From: Alphaproteobacteria bacterium
GTDB taxonomy: Bacteria > Pseudomonadota > Alphaproteobacteria > Caulobacterales > Maricaulaceae
Reading direction: 5' to 3'
Assembly: GCA_016124205.1 (NCBI GenBank)
Contig: WGOD01000007.1
Coordinates: 1 to 54,430 of the forward strand
Length of the DNA stretch: 54,430 bases
Numbering within the stretch: the first letter of the stretch is position 1; each line of letters begins with the position of its first letter. Under the pieces are notes generated by a model. That model was not told where the DNA came from, ran no database searches, and saw only the letters and a program-made list of their open reading frames with translations. The translations under genes and the position numbers were made by a program. Shown piece by piece: positions 34,367-43,722 of this stretch.

Positions 34367-37339
34367 ATGTCCGAACGCTCGCGCAGCCCGCGTAACCAGA
34401 CCTTCCTCGACACCTCCTTCCTCTATGGCGGAAACGCCCGCTATCTCGAAGACATGGCCGCCGCCTATGCCCGGGACCCGTCCTCGGTTCCCGCGGAATG
34501 GCGCGACTTCTTCGCCGAGGTCGGGGACGAGGCCGCCGAGGCCGGGCATGCCGCGCGCGGTCCGTCCTGGGGCAAGGGAAGGATTGGCCGGGCGGACGAG
34601 TTCGGCGAGGCGCTGGGGGTCATCGACGGGTCGGTCACGCCATCCCTGATCGAGAAGGTCGCCGAACGCCATGAGGGCGCGTCGGCGGAGGACATCCGCA
34701 AGGCGACGCAGGATTCCATCCGCGCCATCATGATGATCCGCGCCTACCGGATGCGCGGCCATCTGGCGGCGGACCTCGATCCGCTCAATCTGACGACCTT
34801 CGGCGAACAGCCCGAGCTTGACCCGGAAACCTACGGCTTCACCGCGGCCGACATGGACCGCGAGATCTTCATCGACGGCTATCTCGGCCTCGAGACGGCG
34901 ACGCCGCGCGAAATGCTCGACATCCTGCAGCGGACCTATTGCGGCCCGCTCGGCGTCGAGTTCATGCATATCTCCAATCCGGCGGAGAAGTCCTGGCTGC
35001 AGGAGCGGTTCGAGGGCCCGGAAAAGGGGATCAACTTCACGCCGGAAGGCAAGATCGCCATCCTGAAGAAGCTGATCGAGACGGAAGGCTTCGAGCAATT
35101 CCTGCAGAAGCGCTATCCGGGCACGAAACGCTTCGGTCTCGATGGCGGCGAGGCGATGGTCCCGGCGCTGGAGCAGATCATCAAGCGCGGCGGCGCGATG
35201 GATGTGGAAGACATCATCGTCGGCATGCCGCACCGCGGGCGCCTGAACGTGCTCGCCGCGGTGATGGGCAAGCCCTATCACCAGATCTTCCACGAGTTCC
35301 AGTCGGGCACGTCTTCGGGCGAGTTCGGGTCGGGCGACGTGAAATATCACCTCGGCGCCTCCTCGGACCGCGAGTTCGACGGCAACACCGTCCACCTCTC
35401 TCTGACCGCCAACCCGTCTCACCTCGAAGCGGTCGATCCGGTCGTGCTCGGCAAGGCGCGTGCGAAGCAGACCAAGCTGCGCCGCGAGTTCGGCTTCGAC
35501 ACCAATCAGGCGCCGAAAGTTCTGCCGCTGCTGCTTCACGGCGATGCGGCCTTCGCCGGCCAGGGCATCGTGGCGGAATGTTTCGGCCTGTCGGGGCTTC
35601 GCGGTCACCGCACCGGCGGGGCAATCCACTTCATCGTCAACAACCAGATCGGTTTCACGACCAGCCCGAAGGATTCGCGCTCCTCGCCCTATCCCTCGGA
35701 CGTGGCGCTGATGGTGCAGGCGCCGATCTTCCACGTGAACGGGGATGACCCGGAAGCGGTGGTCTATGCCGCGAAGATGGCGACGGAATACCGTCAGCTC
35801 TTCGGCAAGGACGCGGTCATCGACATGTTCTGCTATCGCCGCTTCGGCCACAATGAAGGCGACGATCCGTCCTTCACCCAGCCGATCATGTACCGGAAGA
35901 TCAAGCAGCACCCTTCCACGATCGCGCTCTATTCCAAGCGCCTGATCGAGGAAGGCGTGATCACGCAGGCCGATTTCGACAGCTGGACGCAGGAATTCGC
36001 CGACTTCCTCGACAACGAGTTCGAGGCCGGAAAGACGTTCGAACCCAAGCAGGCGGACTGGCTGGACGGGGTCTGGTCGGGCCTCGGACTGCCGGAAGAG
36101 GACGAGCGGCGCGGCGAGACGGCGGTGCCGGAAGAGACGCTGAAGCGGCTCGGGACGGCCTTCACCGAAATCCCGGACGGCTTTGACGTCCACAAGACGC
36201 TGAAGCGGGTGATCGACAACCGGCGCTCCGCGATCGAGGCGGGCGAGGGGATCGACTGGGCGACGGCGGAGCATCTTGCCTTCGCCAGCCTGCTCGACGA
36301 AGGCTTCCCGGTGCGCCTGTCCGGTCAGGACAGCGGCCGCGGCACCTTCTCGCAGCGCCATTCCCACATCATCGATCAGCAGACGGAAGAGCGCTACACG
36401 CTTCTCAATCACCTCTCCGAAGGCCAGGCCCGCTACGAGGTGATCGATTCCATGCTGTCGGAAGAGGTCGTGCTCGGCTTCGAATACGGCTATTCGCTGT
36501 CGGCCCCGAACACGCTCGTCATGTGGGAGGCGCAGTTCGGCGACTTCTACAATGGCGCGCAGGTGATCGTGGACCAGTTCCTCGCCGCCGGCGAACGCAA
36601 GTGGCTGCGCATGTCCGGCCTCGTCATGCTGCTGCCGCATGGCTATGAGGGCCAGGGCCCGGAACACTCCTCGGCGCGGCTCGAACGCTTCCTGCAGCAG
36701 TGCGCGCAGGACAATATGCAAGTCGCCAACTGCTCCACGCCGGCGAATTATTTCCACATCCTGCGGCGGCAGATTCACCGCAATTTCCGCAAGCCGCTGG
36801 TGATCATGACGCCGAAATCGCTGCTGCGTCACAAGCGCTGCGTGTCGAACCTGAAGGCGATGGGCGAGGGGTCGTCCTTCCACCGCGTGTTGTGGGACGA
36901 TGCCGACCAGTCCGCGCGCGCCGAGGGCCATTCCGAAGTCACGAAGACGCAGCTGACCAGCGACGACAAGATCAAGCGCGTCGTGATGTGTTCGGGCAAG
37001 GTCTATTACGACCTTCTCGAAGCGCGCGAGGAGCGCGGCATCGACGACATCTACCTCCTGCGCGTCGAGCAATTCTATCCGGTGCCGGCACGGTCGCTGC
37101 TGAACGAGCTGAAGCGCTTCCCGAATGCCGACATGGTCTGGTGCCAGGAAGAGCCGCAGAACATGGGCGCCTGGAGCTTCATGGAGCCGAATATCGAGTG
37201 GGTGCTGCAGCAGGCCGAGGCGAAGATCACCCGCCCGCGCTATGTCGGCCGCCCGGCCTCGGCCTCGACCGCCGCCGGCTCCGTCCAGAAACACAAGGAA
37301 GAGCAGGACGCGCTGATCAACGATGCGCTGACGCTCTGA
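34367..37339 (+). CDS. sucA: 2-Oxoglutarate dehydrogenase E1 component
   Basis: Thiamine-diphosphate decarboxylase of the 2-oxoglutarate dehydrogenase complex; 990 residues, normal size. N-terminal FLDTSFLYGGNARYLEDM, HRGRLNVLAAVMGKP, the ThDP/Mg motif in GDAAFAGQGIVAECFGLSGL...VNNQIGFTT, SGQDSGRGTFSQRHS, and EPQNMGAWSFMEPNIEW near the C-terminus. Followed 47 bases later by sucB. Confidence 0.98.
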   Translation: MSERSRSPRNQTFLDTSFLYGGNARYLEDMAAAYARDPSSVPAEWRDFFAEVGDEAAEAGHAARGPSWGKGRIGRADEFGEALGVIDGSVTPSLIEKVAERHEGASAEDIRKATQDSIRAIMMIRAYRMRGHLAADLDPLNLTTFGEQPELDPETYGFTAADMDREIFIDGYLGLETATPREMLDILQRTYCGPLGVEFMHISNPAEKSWLQERFEGPEKGINFTPEGKIAILKKLIETEGFEQFLQKRYPGTKRFGLDGGEAMVPALEQIIKRGGAMDVEDIIVGMPHRGRLNVLAAVMGKPYHQIFHEFQSGTSSGEFGSGDVKYHLGASSDREFDGNTVHLSLTANPSHLEAVDPVVLGKARAKQTKLRREFGFDTNQAPKVLPLLLHGDAAFAGQGIVAECFGLSGLRGHRTGGAIHFIVNNQIGFTTSPKDSRSSPYPSDVALMVQAPIFHVNGDDPEAVVYAAKMATEYRQLFGKDAVIDMFCYRRFGHNEGDDPSFTQPIMYRKIKQHPSTIALYSKRLIEEGVITQADFDSWTQEFADFLDNEFEAGKTFEPKQADWLDGVWSGLGLPEEDERRGETAVPEETLKRLGTAFTEIPDGFDVHKTLKRVIDNRRSAIEAGEGIDWATAEHLAFASLLDEGFPVRLSGQDSGRGTFSQRHSHIIDQQTEERYTLLNHLSEGQARYEVIDSMLSEEVVLGFEYGYSLSAPNTLVMWEAQFGDFYNGAQVIVDQFLAAGERKWLRMSGLVMLLPHGYEGQGPEHSSARLERFLQQCAQDNMQVANCSTPANYFHILRRQIHRNFRKPLVIMTPKSLLRHKRCVSNLKAMGEGSSFHRVLWDDADQSARAEGHSEVTKTQLTSDDKIKRVVMCSGKVYYDLLEAREERGIDDIYLLRVEQFYPVPARSLLNELKRFPNADMVWCQEEPQNMGAWSFMEPNIEWVLQQAEAKITRPRYVGRPASASTAAGSVQKHKEEQDALINDALTL

Positions 37340-37386
37340 CCTGACCGAATATCCACCGTCTGACCCGAACCCGAAGGACGATCGAC

Positions 37387-38976
37387 ATGAGTGACATCAC
37401 CGTACCCCAGCTGGGTGAATCCGTATCCGAAGCCACGGTGGGCAGCTGGAATTTTGCCGAAGGCGATGCGGTGAAGAAGGACGACATCCTCGTCGAGCTC
37501 GAAACCGACAAGGTGTCGATCGAGGTCCGGGCCGATGCCGACGGCACGCTGACGAAGATCGTCGCGCCCGAAGGCGAGACCGTCGAGATCGGCGCCAAGC
37601 TGGCCGAGCTGGACGGTGAGGGTGCGGCTCCGGCCAAGGCTGAAGAGAAGACCGAAGAGAAAACCGAAACCAAGGACGATGCCGCGCCGCAATCGAGCGC
37701 GCAGCCCGAACAGAAGAAGGCGGACAACGCGATGTCGAAGGCGGAAACCGGCAATGGCGATCTGGTCGAGGCGACCATCCCGGAGATGGGCGAGAGCGTG
37801 TCGGAAGGCACGGTCGGGGCCTGGCTCGTGGATGCCGGCGCGGCGGTGAAGAAGGACCAGGCGCTGGTCGAGATCGAGACCGACAAGGTCGCGGTCGAAG
37901 TACCCTGTCCGGCCGACGGCATCCTGGCCGAACGGCTCGCCGACGAGGGTGATGTCGTGACTCCCGGCGACGTGATCGCGCGTATCCGTACCGGCGAGGC
38001 GAAGGCCGACGCGGCCCCGGCCGCCGAAGCGCCGAAGGAAGAGGCCAAGGCCGAAGCCCCAGCCTCCGAAGAGGTCAAGGCGATGCCGTCCGCGGCGCGC
38101 ATGGCCGAGGAAAAGAATGTCGACCTCGACAGCGTCGAGGGCTCCGGCAAGGACGGCCGCGTGACCAAGGGCGATGTGCTGAAGGCGCTGGAATCCGGCG
38201 CGACGGCTCCGTCCTCTGCGGAAGCCAAGCGCGAACCGGCCGCCGAGAAGGCGAAGCCGGCCGCGCGCGAGACCGGTCCGCGCGAGGAGCGGGTGAAGAT
38301 GACCCGCCTGCGCCAGACGATCGCGCGGCGCCTGAAGGATGCCCAGAACACGGCGGCGATGCTGACCACGTTCAACGAGGCGGACATGAGCGCGATCATG
38401 TCGATGCGGAAGACGCATCAGGACGCCTTCGTGGAAAAGCATGGCGTGAAGCTCGGCTTCATGAGCTTCTTCGTGAAGGCCTGCGTGAATGCCCTCAAAG
38501 AACTCCCGGCGGTCAATGCCGAGATCGACGGCGAGGACATCATCTACAAGAATTACTACGACATCGGCGTCGCGGTCTCGACCGAGCGTGGCCTCGTCGT
38601 GCCGGTGCTGCGCGATTGCGATACCAAGTCTCTGGCCGATATCGAGAAGGAGATCATCGATCTCGGCAAGCGCGCCCGTGACGGCAAGCTCGGCATCGAG
38701 GACATGCAGGGCGCGACCTTCACGCTCTCGAATGGCGGGATTTTCGGCTCGCTCCTGTCGACCCCGATCCTCAACGCGCCGCAGTCCGGCATTCTGGGCA
38801 TGCACAAAATCCAGGAGCGCCCGATCGCGGAGAAGGGCCAGGTCGTCGTGCGCCCGATGATGTATCTGGCGCTCAGCTATGATCACCGCATCGTCGACGG
38901 CCGCGAGGCCGTGACCTTCCTCGTCAAGGTGAAGGACGCGCTCGAAGACCCGGCGCGTCTGGTACTGGACCTCTAG
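37387..38976 (+). CDS. sucB: Dihydrolipoamide succinyltransferase (E2) with two lipoyl domains
   Basis: Core of the 2-oxoglutarate dehydrogenase complex, 529 residues against about 400-430 for the usual single-lipoyl form. Lipoyl domain 1 (about 2-77) has its lysine at 42 ([11 protein letters not shown]); lipoyl domain 2 (about 126-201) at 167 ([11 protein letters not shown]). An Ala/Glu/Lys linker joins them. A peripheral-subunit-binding domain (about 232-268, [20 protein letters not shown]) precedes the acyltransferase domain with [10 protein letters not shown] (catalytic His about 500). The two lipoyl domains are alike but clearly diverged. Confidence 0.96.
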   Translation: MSDITVPQLGESVSEATVGSWNFAEGDAVKKDDILVELETDKVSIEVRADADGTLTKIVAPEGETVEIGAKLAELDGEGAAPAKAEEKTEEKTETKDDAAPQSSAQPEQKKADNAMSKAETGNGDLVEATIPEMGESVSEGTVGAWLVDAGAAVKKDQALVEIETDKVAVEVPCPADGILAERLADEGDVVTPGDVIARIRTGEAKADAAPAAEAPKEEAKAEAPASEEVKAMPSAARMAEEKNVDLDSVEGSGKDGRVTKGDVLKALESGATAPSSAEAKREPAAEKAKPAARETGPREERVKMTRLRQTIARRLKDAQNTAAMLTTFNEADMSAIMSMRKTHQDAFVEKHGVKLGFMSFFVKACVNALKELPAVNAEIDGEDIIYKNYYDIGVAVSTERGLVVPVLRDCDTKSLADIEKEIIDLGKRARDGKLGIEDMQGATFTLSNGGIFGSLLSTPILNAPQSGILGMHKIQERPIAEKGQVVVRPMMYLALSYDHRIVDGREAVTFLVKVKDALEDPARLVLDL

Positions 38977-39003
38977 TCCCTTTCCCTCGTCACTCACGAA
39001 AAC

Positions 39004-39042
39004 GAGAGCCCGCGACGCTTTTGCGTGCGCGGGCTTTCTCTT
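39004..39042 (+). terminator. Rho-independent terminator behind sucB
   Basis: AGCCCGCG-ACGC pairs with GCGT-CGCGGGCT (12 bp, one bulge) around TTTT, followed by TTCTCTTGG. Confidence 0.85.
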
Positions 39043-39082
39043 GGCGCTAGCCTTCCCCGGTCAAAGCTCGGGGAGGGACGAA

Positions 39083-39532
39083 ATGACGGATACGCAAACC
39101 GCGCCGGCTGGCGCGAAAGTTCCAGTCTGGTTCTGGATCGTTGCCGTTCTGCTGACGCTGTGGAATGCGTTCGGCGTGCTGAATTACGTCATGGCGCAAA
39201 TGATGCCCGACATGCTTCTTGCCGGCATGAACGAAGCGCAGCAGGCCTACTATCTGGCCACGCCTGCATGGGCGACCGGGATCTGGGCGACCGCCGTTTT
39301 TGCCGCATTTTTCGGGGCCGCGGCGCTGTTCTTTCGCGCCGGTTGGGCGTTTTACCTCGTCGTCCTGTCCGTCGTTCTCTACGCGATCCAGACGATTTAT
39401 ACATTCGCGCTCAGAGACGCCGCGAGCGTGATGGGCTTCGGAAACGTGGTCCTGACCGCCTTCATCTTCGCGGTTCTTCTGGCCCAGTTCTGGTTCACCT
39501 ACTGGGCCCGGAAGCGCGGCATCCTGCGCTAG
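39083..39532 (+). CDS. Four-span membrane protein of unknown function
   Basis: A 149-residue protein with four membrane spans (WFWIVAVLLTLWNAFGVLNYVM, WATGIWATAVFAAFFGAAALFF, WAFYLVVLSVVLYAIQTIYTF and VVLTAFIFAVLLAQFWFTYWA), a layout common to small sugar-transporter-like or DoxX-like proteins in this class. ATG 39083 follows GGGAGGG. Its stop overlaps the stop of the convergent gene in CTAG. Confidence 0.8.
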   Translation: MTDTQTAPAGAKVPVWFWIVAVLLTLWNAFGVLNYVMAQMMPDMLLAGMNEAQQAYYLATPAWATGIWATAVFAAFFGAAALFFRAGWAFYLVVLSVVLYAIQTIYTFALRDAASVMGFGNVVLTAFIFAVLLAQFWFTYWARKRGILR

Positions 39533-39786
39533 CGGGTATTCCGCAACCGGCTGAGGCCAGCGAGCAGACCGCCGATGATGGCACCGGCGAAAGCGGCCTC
39601 GAAGCCGAGATAGAGGAAGGCCTCCACGGCCAGTTGCTCCGTCGGGCGGACCGCGCCCAGCGACAAGACGAGAACAGCCGCGCCGATCAGGCCGATCACG
39701 GCGCCGATCAGGCTGCCCTTGATGATACCGCGCGACAGGGTGCGGCGCGGGCGTTTCCGTTCGGGGGGATGGGTGGTGACAGCCAT
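39529..39786 (-). CDS. Small two-span membrane protein
   Basis: An 85-residue protein: a basic N-terminus (HPPERKRPRRTLSRG), a span GSLIGAVIGLIGAAVLVLSLGAV and a second span FLYLGFEAAFAGAIIGGLLAGL. ATG 39786 has AAGGAG six bases before it, better than the upstream ATG 39801. Unknown function; divergent from lpd. Confidence 0.7.
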   Translation of the reverse strand: MAVTTHPPERKRPRRTLSRGIIKGSLIGAVIGLIGAAVLVLSLGAVRPTEQLAVEAFLYLGFEAAFAGAIIGGLLAGLSRLRNTR

Positions 39787-39857
39787 GGGCGTCTCCTTCA
39801 TCGCTCTCAATACATAACGGCATGGCCCCTATGACCGTTCCGGTCCATGCGGGCGGA

Positions 39858-39891
39858 TTGACGGACGCGCGCACCGGAGTAGGGTGCGCGC
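39858..39891 (+). promoter_or_regulatory. Probable lpd promoter with overlapping palindrome
   Basis: TTGACG (39858), a 16-base spacer and TAGGGT (39880-39885) form a possible promoter. A perfect inverted repeat GCGCGCACC/GGTGCGCGC (39867-39875 and 39883-39891, seven-base spacer) covers the spacer and -10, as an operator would. Confidence 0.45.
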
Positions 39892-39930
39892 CAACGCACC
39901 GACACCCGCCTGCCGCAAGGGAAATCCGCC

Positions 39931-41337
39931 ATGTCCGAGAACTACGACGTCGTCATTATCGGGGGTGGACCCGGCGGCTATAACTGCGCGATCCGCGCCG
40001 GTCAGCTGGGTCTGAAGACCGCCTGTATCGAGATGCGCGACACGCTTGGCGGCACCTGCCTCAATGTCGGGTGCATCCCCTCGAAGGCACTCCTCCACGC
40101 CTCGGAACTCTATGAGACGGCGGCGAAGGATTTCGAGGGCTTCGGCATCAAGACCGGAAAACTGTCCTTCGACCTCAAAACCATGATGGGCCGCAAGGAA
40201 GAGGCGGTGACCGGCCTGACCCAAGGCGTCGCCTATCTCCTGAAGAAGAACAAGGTCGAGCATATCCGCGGCAAGGGCCGGATCGCCGGCAAGGGCGAGG
40301 TCGTGGTCGAGGGTGCCGACGGCGGGACGCAAACGCTGAAGACCAGACACATCGTCATCGCCACCGGGTCGGAAGTGACACCGCTGCCGGGTGTCGAGAT
40401 CGACGAGAAGCGCGTTGTGTCCTCGACCGGGGCGCTGTCGCTGGAAAAGGTGCCGGGCAAGCTGGTGCTGATCGGGGCCGGCGTGATCGGCCTCGAACTC
40501 GGCTCGGTCTGGCGCCGCCTTGGGGCCGAGGTCACGGTCGTGGAGTATCTCGACCGCATCCTGCCGGGCATGGACGGTGAGATCGCCAAGCAGGCCCAGA
40601 AGATCTTCGCCAAGCAGGGGATGAGCTTCAAGCTCGGCCGCAAGGTGACCGGCGTCAGCGAAGGCGAGAATGGTCAGCTGTCGGTCGCGACCGAGGCCGC
40701 CGCGGGCGGATCGGAAGAGACGATCGAAGCCGATACGGTTCTCGTCTGCATCGGCCGCCGTCCGTATACGGAGGGCCTCGGGCTCGAAACGGTCGGGATC
40801 GAGACCGACAAGCGCGGCTTCATCGCCAATGATCACTGGCAGACCGGCGCGGAGAATGTCTGGGTCATCGGCGACTGCACGCACGGCGCGATGCTGGCGC
40901 ACAAGGCCGAAGACGAAGGTGTCGCCTGTGCCGAGCGCATTGCGGGCAAGGCCGGACACGTCAATTACAACGCCATTCCGGGCGTGGTTTACACCAATCC
41001 GGAGATTGCTTCGGTCGGTTTGACCGAGGAACAGTTGAAGGAATCGGGTCGGGCCTACAAGACCGGGAAATTCCCCTTCCTGGCGAATTCGCGCGCCCGC
41101 GCCAACCACGAGACGGATGGTCTGGTGAAAGTCCTCGCCGATGCAAATACGGACGAGGTCCTCGGCGTTCACATGATTGGCAAGGGCGTCGGCGAGATGA
41201 TCGCCGAGGCGGCGCTGGCCCTGGAATTCCGTGCGGCGTCCGAGGATATCGCCCGGACCAGCCATCCCCACCCGACGATGACGGAAGCGATCCGGCAGGC
41301 CGCGATGGGCGTTGAAGGCTGGACGATGCAGGCCTGA
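39931..41337 (+). CDS. lpdA: Dihydrolipoamide dehydrogenase (E3)
   Basis: FAD/NAD oxidoreductase recycling the lipoyl groups of the 2-oxoglutarate complex; 468 residues. FAD motif VVIIGGGPGGYNCAIRAGQLG, redox pair GGTCLNVGCIPSK, NAD motif VLIGAGVIGLELGSVWRRLGAE and the C-terminal HPHPTMTEAIRQAA with the catalytic histidine. It may also serve pyruvate and branched-chain complexes. Its own promoter is probably the site just upstream. Confidence 0.97.
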   Translation: MSENYDVVIIGGGPGGYNCAIRAGQLGLKTACIEMRDTLGGTCLNVGCIPSKALLHASELYETAAKDFEGFGIKTGKLSFDLKTMMGRKEEAVTGLTQGVAYLLKKNKVEHIRGKGRIAGKGEVVVEGADGGTQTLKTRHIVIATGSEVTPLPGVEIDEKRVVSSTGALSLEKVPGKLVLIGAGVIGLELGSVWRRLGAEVTVVEYLDRILPGMDGEIAKQAQKIFAKQGMSFKLGRKVTGVSEGENGQLSVATEAAAGGSEETIEADTVLVCIGRRPYTEGLGLETVGIETDKRGFIANDHWQTGAENVWVIGDCTHGAMLAHKAEDEGVACAERIAGKAGHVNYNAIPGVVYTNPEIASVGLTEEQLKESGRAYKTGKFPFLANSRARANHETDGLVKVLADANTDEVLGVHMIGKGVGEMIAEAALALEFRAASEDIARTSHPHPTMTEAIRQAAMGVEGWTMQA

Positions 41338-41518
41338 TCGCGACCGGTTTAACGCCTGTCTGACAAACAATTTACACGAGAATCAGGTCTACCCATGCTA
41401 GAATGGCTGGGTCGGTCAGCGTCCCCCTGCGCTCCGGCACCAGGTGGATCGCCGAAACCTGTTCATCCCCTCGCGCGTTTCCTTCTCGCGCGGCGGCTCC
41501 TGATTCGCGGAAGGCAAA

Positions 41519-42082
41519 ATGACTGAACGTTTGATCGAGATCCGGACGAAGCGGCTGAAGCTGGTGGCGCTGAACGCGTCATTGTCCCGGCTTCAGATCG
41601 AGGATCGCGATGCGTTCTTCGACGCACTGGGCGTGCGTCACGAGATTGTCTGGCCGCCGGAACTCATGGACGGCGATTCACTGACCTGGCTCGATAACCG
41701 GCTCAAGGAAGACCCGGACGAAGCGGGCTGGCTGACCTGGGTTTTCATCTGGCCCGGCGTCGCCGGTCAGCCCGACCGGCTGGTCGGGGCAGGCGGTTTC
41801 AAGGGTGTCCCGGACGCGAGCGGCACGGTCGAAGTCGGCTATTCCATGCTGCTGTCCTTCCGGGAACAGGGGCTGGCGACCGAGGCCGTCGAAGGCCTGC
41901 TCGACTGGGCGGAATCCGACCCGCGCGTGAAGCGGATCGTCGCGCACACCTTGCCGCACCTCACTGCATCGCAGCGTGTTCTGGAGAAGACCGGATTCGT
42001 GGAAACCGAGACCATCGATGATCCGGACGAGGGCGAGACCGTCGTCCGCTATGAGCGTCCCCGCCGCGCCGCCGCGGCCTGA
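41519..42082 (+). CDS. GNAT family N-acetyltransferase
   Basis: A 187-residue acetyltransferase: IEIRTKRLKLVAL start, VGAGGFKGVPDASGTVEVGYSML and the acetyl-CoA site REQGLATEAVEGLLDWA, then HTLPHLTASQRVLEKTGFVETE. Acceptor unknown. The 181-base gap before it contains TAGAAT (41399) and a CG-rich stem-like stretch (about 41471-41498), but no frame. Confidence 0.88.
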   Translation: MTERLIEIRTKRLKLVALNASLSRLQIEDRDAFFDALGVRHEIVWPPELMDGDSLTWLDNRLKEDPDEAGWLTWVFIWPGVAGQPDRLVGAGGFKGVPDASGTVEVGYSMLLSFREQGLATEAVEGLLDWAESDPRVKRIVAHTLPHLTASQRVLEKTGFVETETIDDPDEGETVVRYERPRRAAAA

Positions 42083-42388
42083 TCACGCGCCGCCGAGCAG
42101 ATTCCGCATCTGATCGAGATAGGCGAGCCAGGCCGAACGCCCGGCATCCGTCAGGCTGGCCCGGGTTTGCGGCCGGCGGCCGACAAAGCGCTTGTCGATC
42201 GCGATATAGCCGGTCTCTTCAAGCTTTCTGAGGCTGACCGAGAGATTGCCGTCGGTTGCGCCCGTGCGTTCCTTCAACTCGCCGAAGGTCGCGGAGTCCA
42301 CACCCGACAGATAGGCCATGATCCCGAGCCTCAGCTTGGAATGGATGACGTCGTCGAGCGCGGCAGCATCGAACCTCTGGTCCGTCAT
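42083..42388 (-). CDS. Winged helix-turn-helix regulator (HTH_27/MarR-like)
   Basis: A 101-residue single-domain regulator: DDVIHSKLRLGIMAYLSGVDSATFGELKERTGATDGNLSVSLRKLEETGYIAIDKRFVGRRPQTRASLTDAGRSAW. It is translated by ATGA overlap with the membrane-protein gene before it. It probably binds the TCACTTT/AAAGTGA palindrome upstream of the operon. Confidence 0.92.
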   Translation of the reverse strand: MTDQRFDAAALDDVIHSKLRLGIMAYLSGVDSATFGELKERTGATDGNLSVSLRKLEETGYIAIDKRFVGRRPQTRASLTDAGRSAWLAYLDQMRNLLGGA

Positions 42389-43002
42389 GCGGCCTTCCCG
42401 GGTTCGCGCATCATCATCGCCGCGCCCGGCAGGACGGCGGTCACCAGAATGACCGCCGAGGCCGCGAAATACAGCGCTGCGCTGCCGTAGAGGACAGGCG
42501 TCGCCATGGCGGCCAGCCCGGACAGAAGGGCCGGGCCATAGAGCCATTTCCGGCCCGACAGGGCGGCCGTGACCGAGAAGGCGAAGGCGTAACCGAAGAA
42601 AGCGATCGTCAGTATGCTGTCAAACAGCAGGACGGGCGCACCGAAGGCCGATGTCCAGAGCACGATCGCCAGAACATATCCGAAGATGCCAAAGCCGACC
42701 GTCGTCCATGCGGCGCGCGAAACCCGGTTCGCGGCAGAGGTCGCCCCCGGCTTGTCGGCGAGGCCGCCGCCGATGAGGCGGGAGGCCACGCCGCCCACAA
42801 TGCCATAGACGAGCCAGATAAAACCGACGCTCGCCACCGGTACGGGCACCACTCCCGCAACGACCAGACCGTGGGCGAAGGTTGCGAAAACGGAAAGCCC
42901 GCCCCAGAGGAGGAGGTAGCGTCCGCCAATCAGCGGCGCCTGCGCCCCCGACTCGGCCAGCGATTTCAGCCAGGCAATATCCTGTTCGGCGTGCGCGGAC
43001 AT
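42385..43002 (-). CDS. Multi-span membrane protein paired with the winged-helix regulator
   Basis: A 205-residue protein with about six membrane spans (from YLLLWGGLSVFATFAHGLVVAG through VLLFDSILTIAFFGYAFAFSVTAAL to YFAASAVILVTAVLPGAAMMM) and a soluble N-terminus (SAHAEQDIAWLKSLAESG). Unknown function; such membrane proteins are often co-encoded with HTH_27 regulators. GAGGAG precedes the ATG. Confidence 0.85.
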   Translation of the reverse strand: MSAHAEQDIAWLKSLAESGAQAPLIGGRYLLLWGGLSVFATFAHGLVVAGVVPVPVASVGFIWLVYGIVGGVASRLIGGGLADKPGATSAANRVSRAAWTTVGFGIFGYVLAIVLWTSAFGAPVLLFDSILTIAFFGYAFAFSVTAALSGRKWLYGPALLSGLAAMATPVLYGSAALYFAASAVILVTAVLPGAAMMMREPGKAA

Positions 43003-43015
43003 GGCGATCTCCTCA

Positions 43016-43036
43016 TCACTTTAAAATCCAAAGTGA
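43016..43036. promoter_or_regulatory. TCACTTT-N7-AAAGTGA operator
   Basis: Perfect 7-base arms (43016-43022 and 43030-43036) around AAAATCC, 14 bases from the ATG of the membrane-protein gene. The AT-rich centre may be the -10 region. It resembles CTTTG/CAAAG-type sites of similar winged-helix proteins. Confidence 0.65.
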
Positions 43037-43072
43037 CGAGAATCGCAGGTTTTGGCAAGCCGTTTGCGGCGA

Positions 43073-43654
43073 TCAGCCCGGGAAGCGGACCGAGGCGGCG
43101 AGGCGTTCGCTGATCAGCGCACCAGCATCGGCAACCGGGATGGCGGTCTCTTCATCGGCCGACAGCAGGGTGAAGATGAAGACGCCCTCGCGCTGGCCGT
43201 TGTTGAGAACGATGGCCTGTCCGTAGAAGTCGCCATCAGGCGTTTCCTCGAAGCCGCGGCAGACCCGGACGGTCGTACCGGCGCCAGCATCCTCGAACGG
43301 GCCTTCATAGGCCACGCCCTCGCTTCCCGCCGGACACATCTCGTCTCCGGCGCGCGCTTCGCCCGGCGCATAGGTGTAGAGGTCGAAGCTGAGGCTGAAC
43401 TCACTGTCGTCATCGTCATCAGACTGAAGGATCGGCCAGATCACCTCGATGATCTCGGAGAGGTCGTCCGCCATGGCTTCGGGATCGGCAATGGTGATCC
43501 GGCCGTCCGGCGAGGCGGTTTCGGCGAGTTCGAGCAGCGATCCCACCAGACCGTCGGCCCAGACCTCCGGTGATTCCGGTGCGGTGTCAGCGGCCTGGGT
43601 GTCCTGCGCAACGAGTGTGGCGGCCAGGACGAGGGAGGAGACAAGCGAAAGCAT
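43073..43654 (-). CDS. Exported protein of unknown function
   Basis: A 193-residue protein with signal peptide MLSLVSSLVLAATLVAQDTQA. The mature part is acidic with an aspartate run (SDDDDDSEF) and two cysteines (EMCPAG and VRVCRGF). No family recognised. GGATG precedes the start. Not coupled to neighbours. Confidence 0.75.
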   Translation of the reverse strand: MLSLVSSLVLAATLVAQDTQAADTAPESPEVWADGLVGSLLELAETASPDGRITIADPEAMADDLSEIIEVIWPILQSDDDDDSEFSLSFDLYTYAPGEARAGDEMCPAGSEGVAYEGPFEDAGAGTTVRVCRGFEETPDGDFYGQAIVLNNGQREGVFIFTLLSADEETAIPVADAGALISERLAASVRFPG

Positions 43655-43722
43655 GGGTCAGCATCCTGTAGCTGGATTTTCGTCCAATATGACGGTCCGC
43701 AATGAACTGCGCATGAAGGGAT

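Noticed and set aside
34389..34415. GTAACC-containing stretch inside sucA resembling a SigF promoter
   Set aside because: Lies within the coding sequence, lacks the leading TGT and has no CGAA box at 16-base spacing.
34244..37294. Open frame of about 1000 codons antisense to sucA
   Set aside because: Same codon-bias artefact; sucA on the plus strand has all family motifs.
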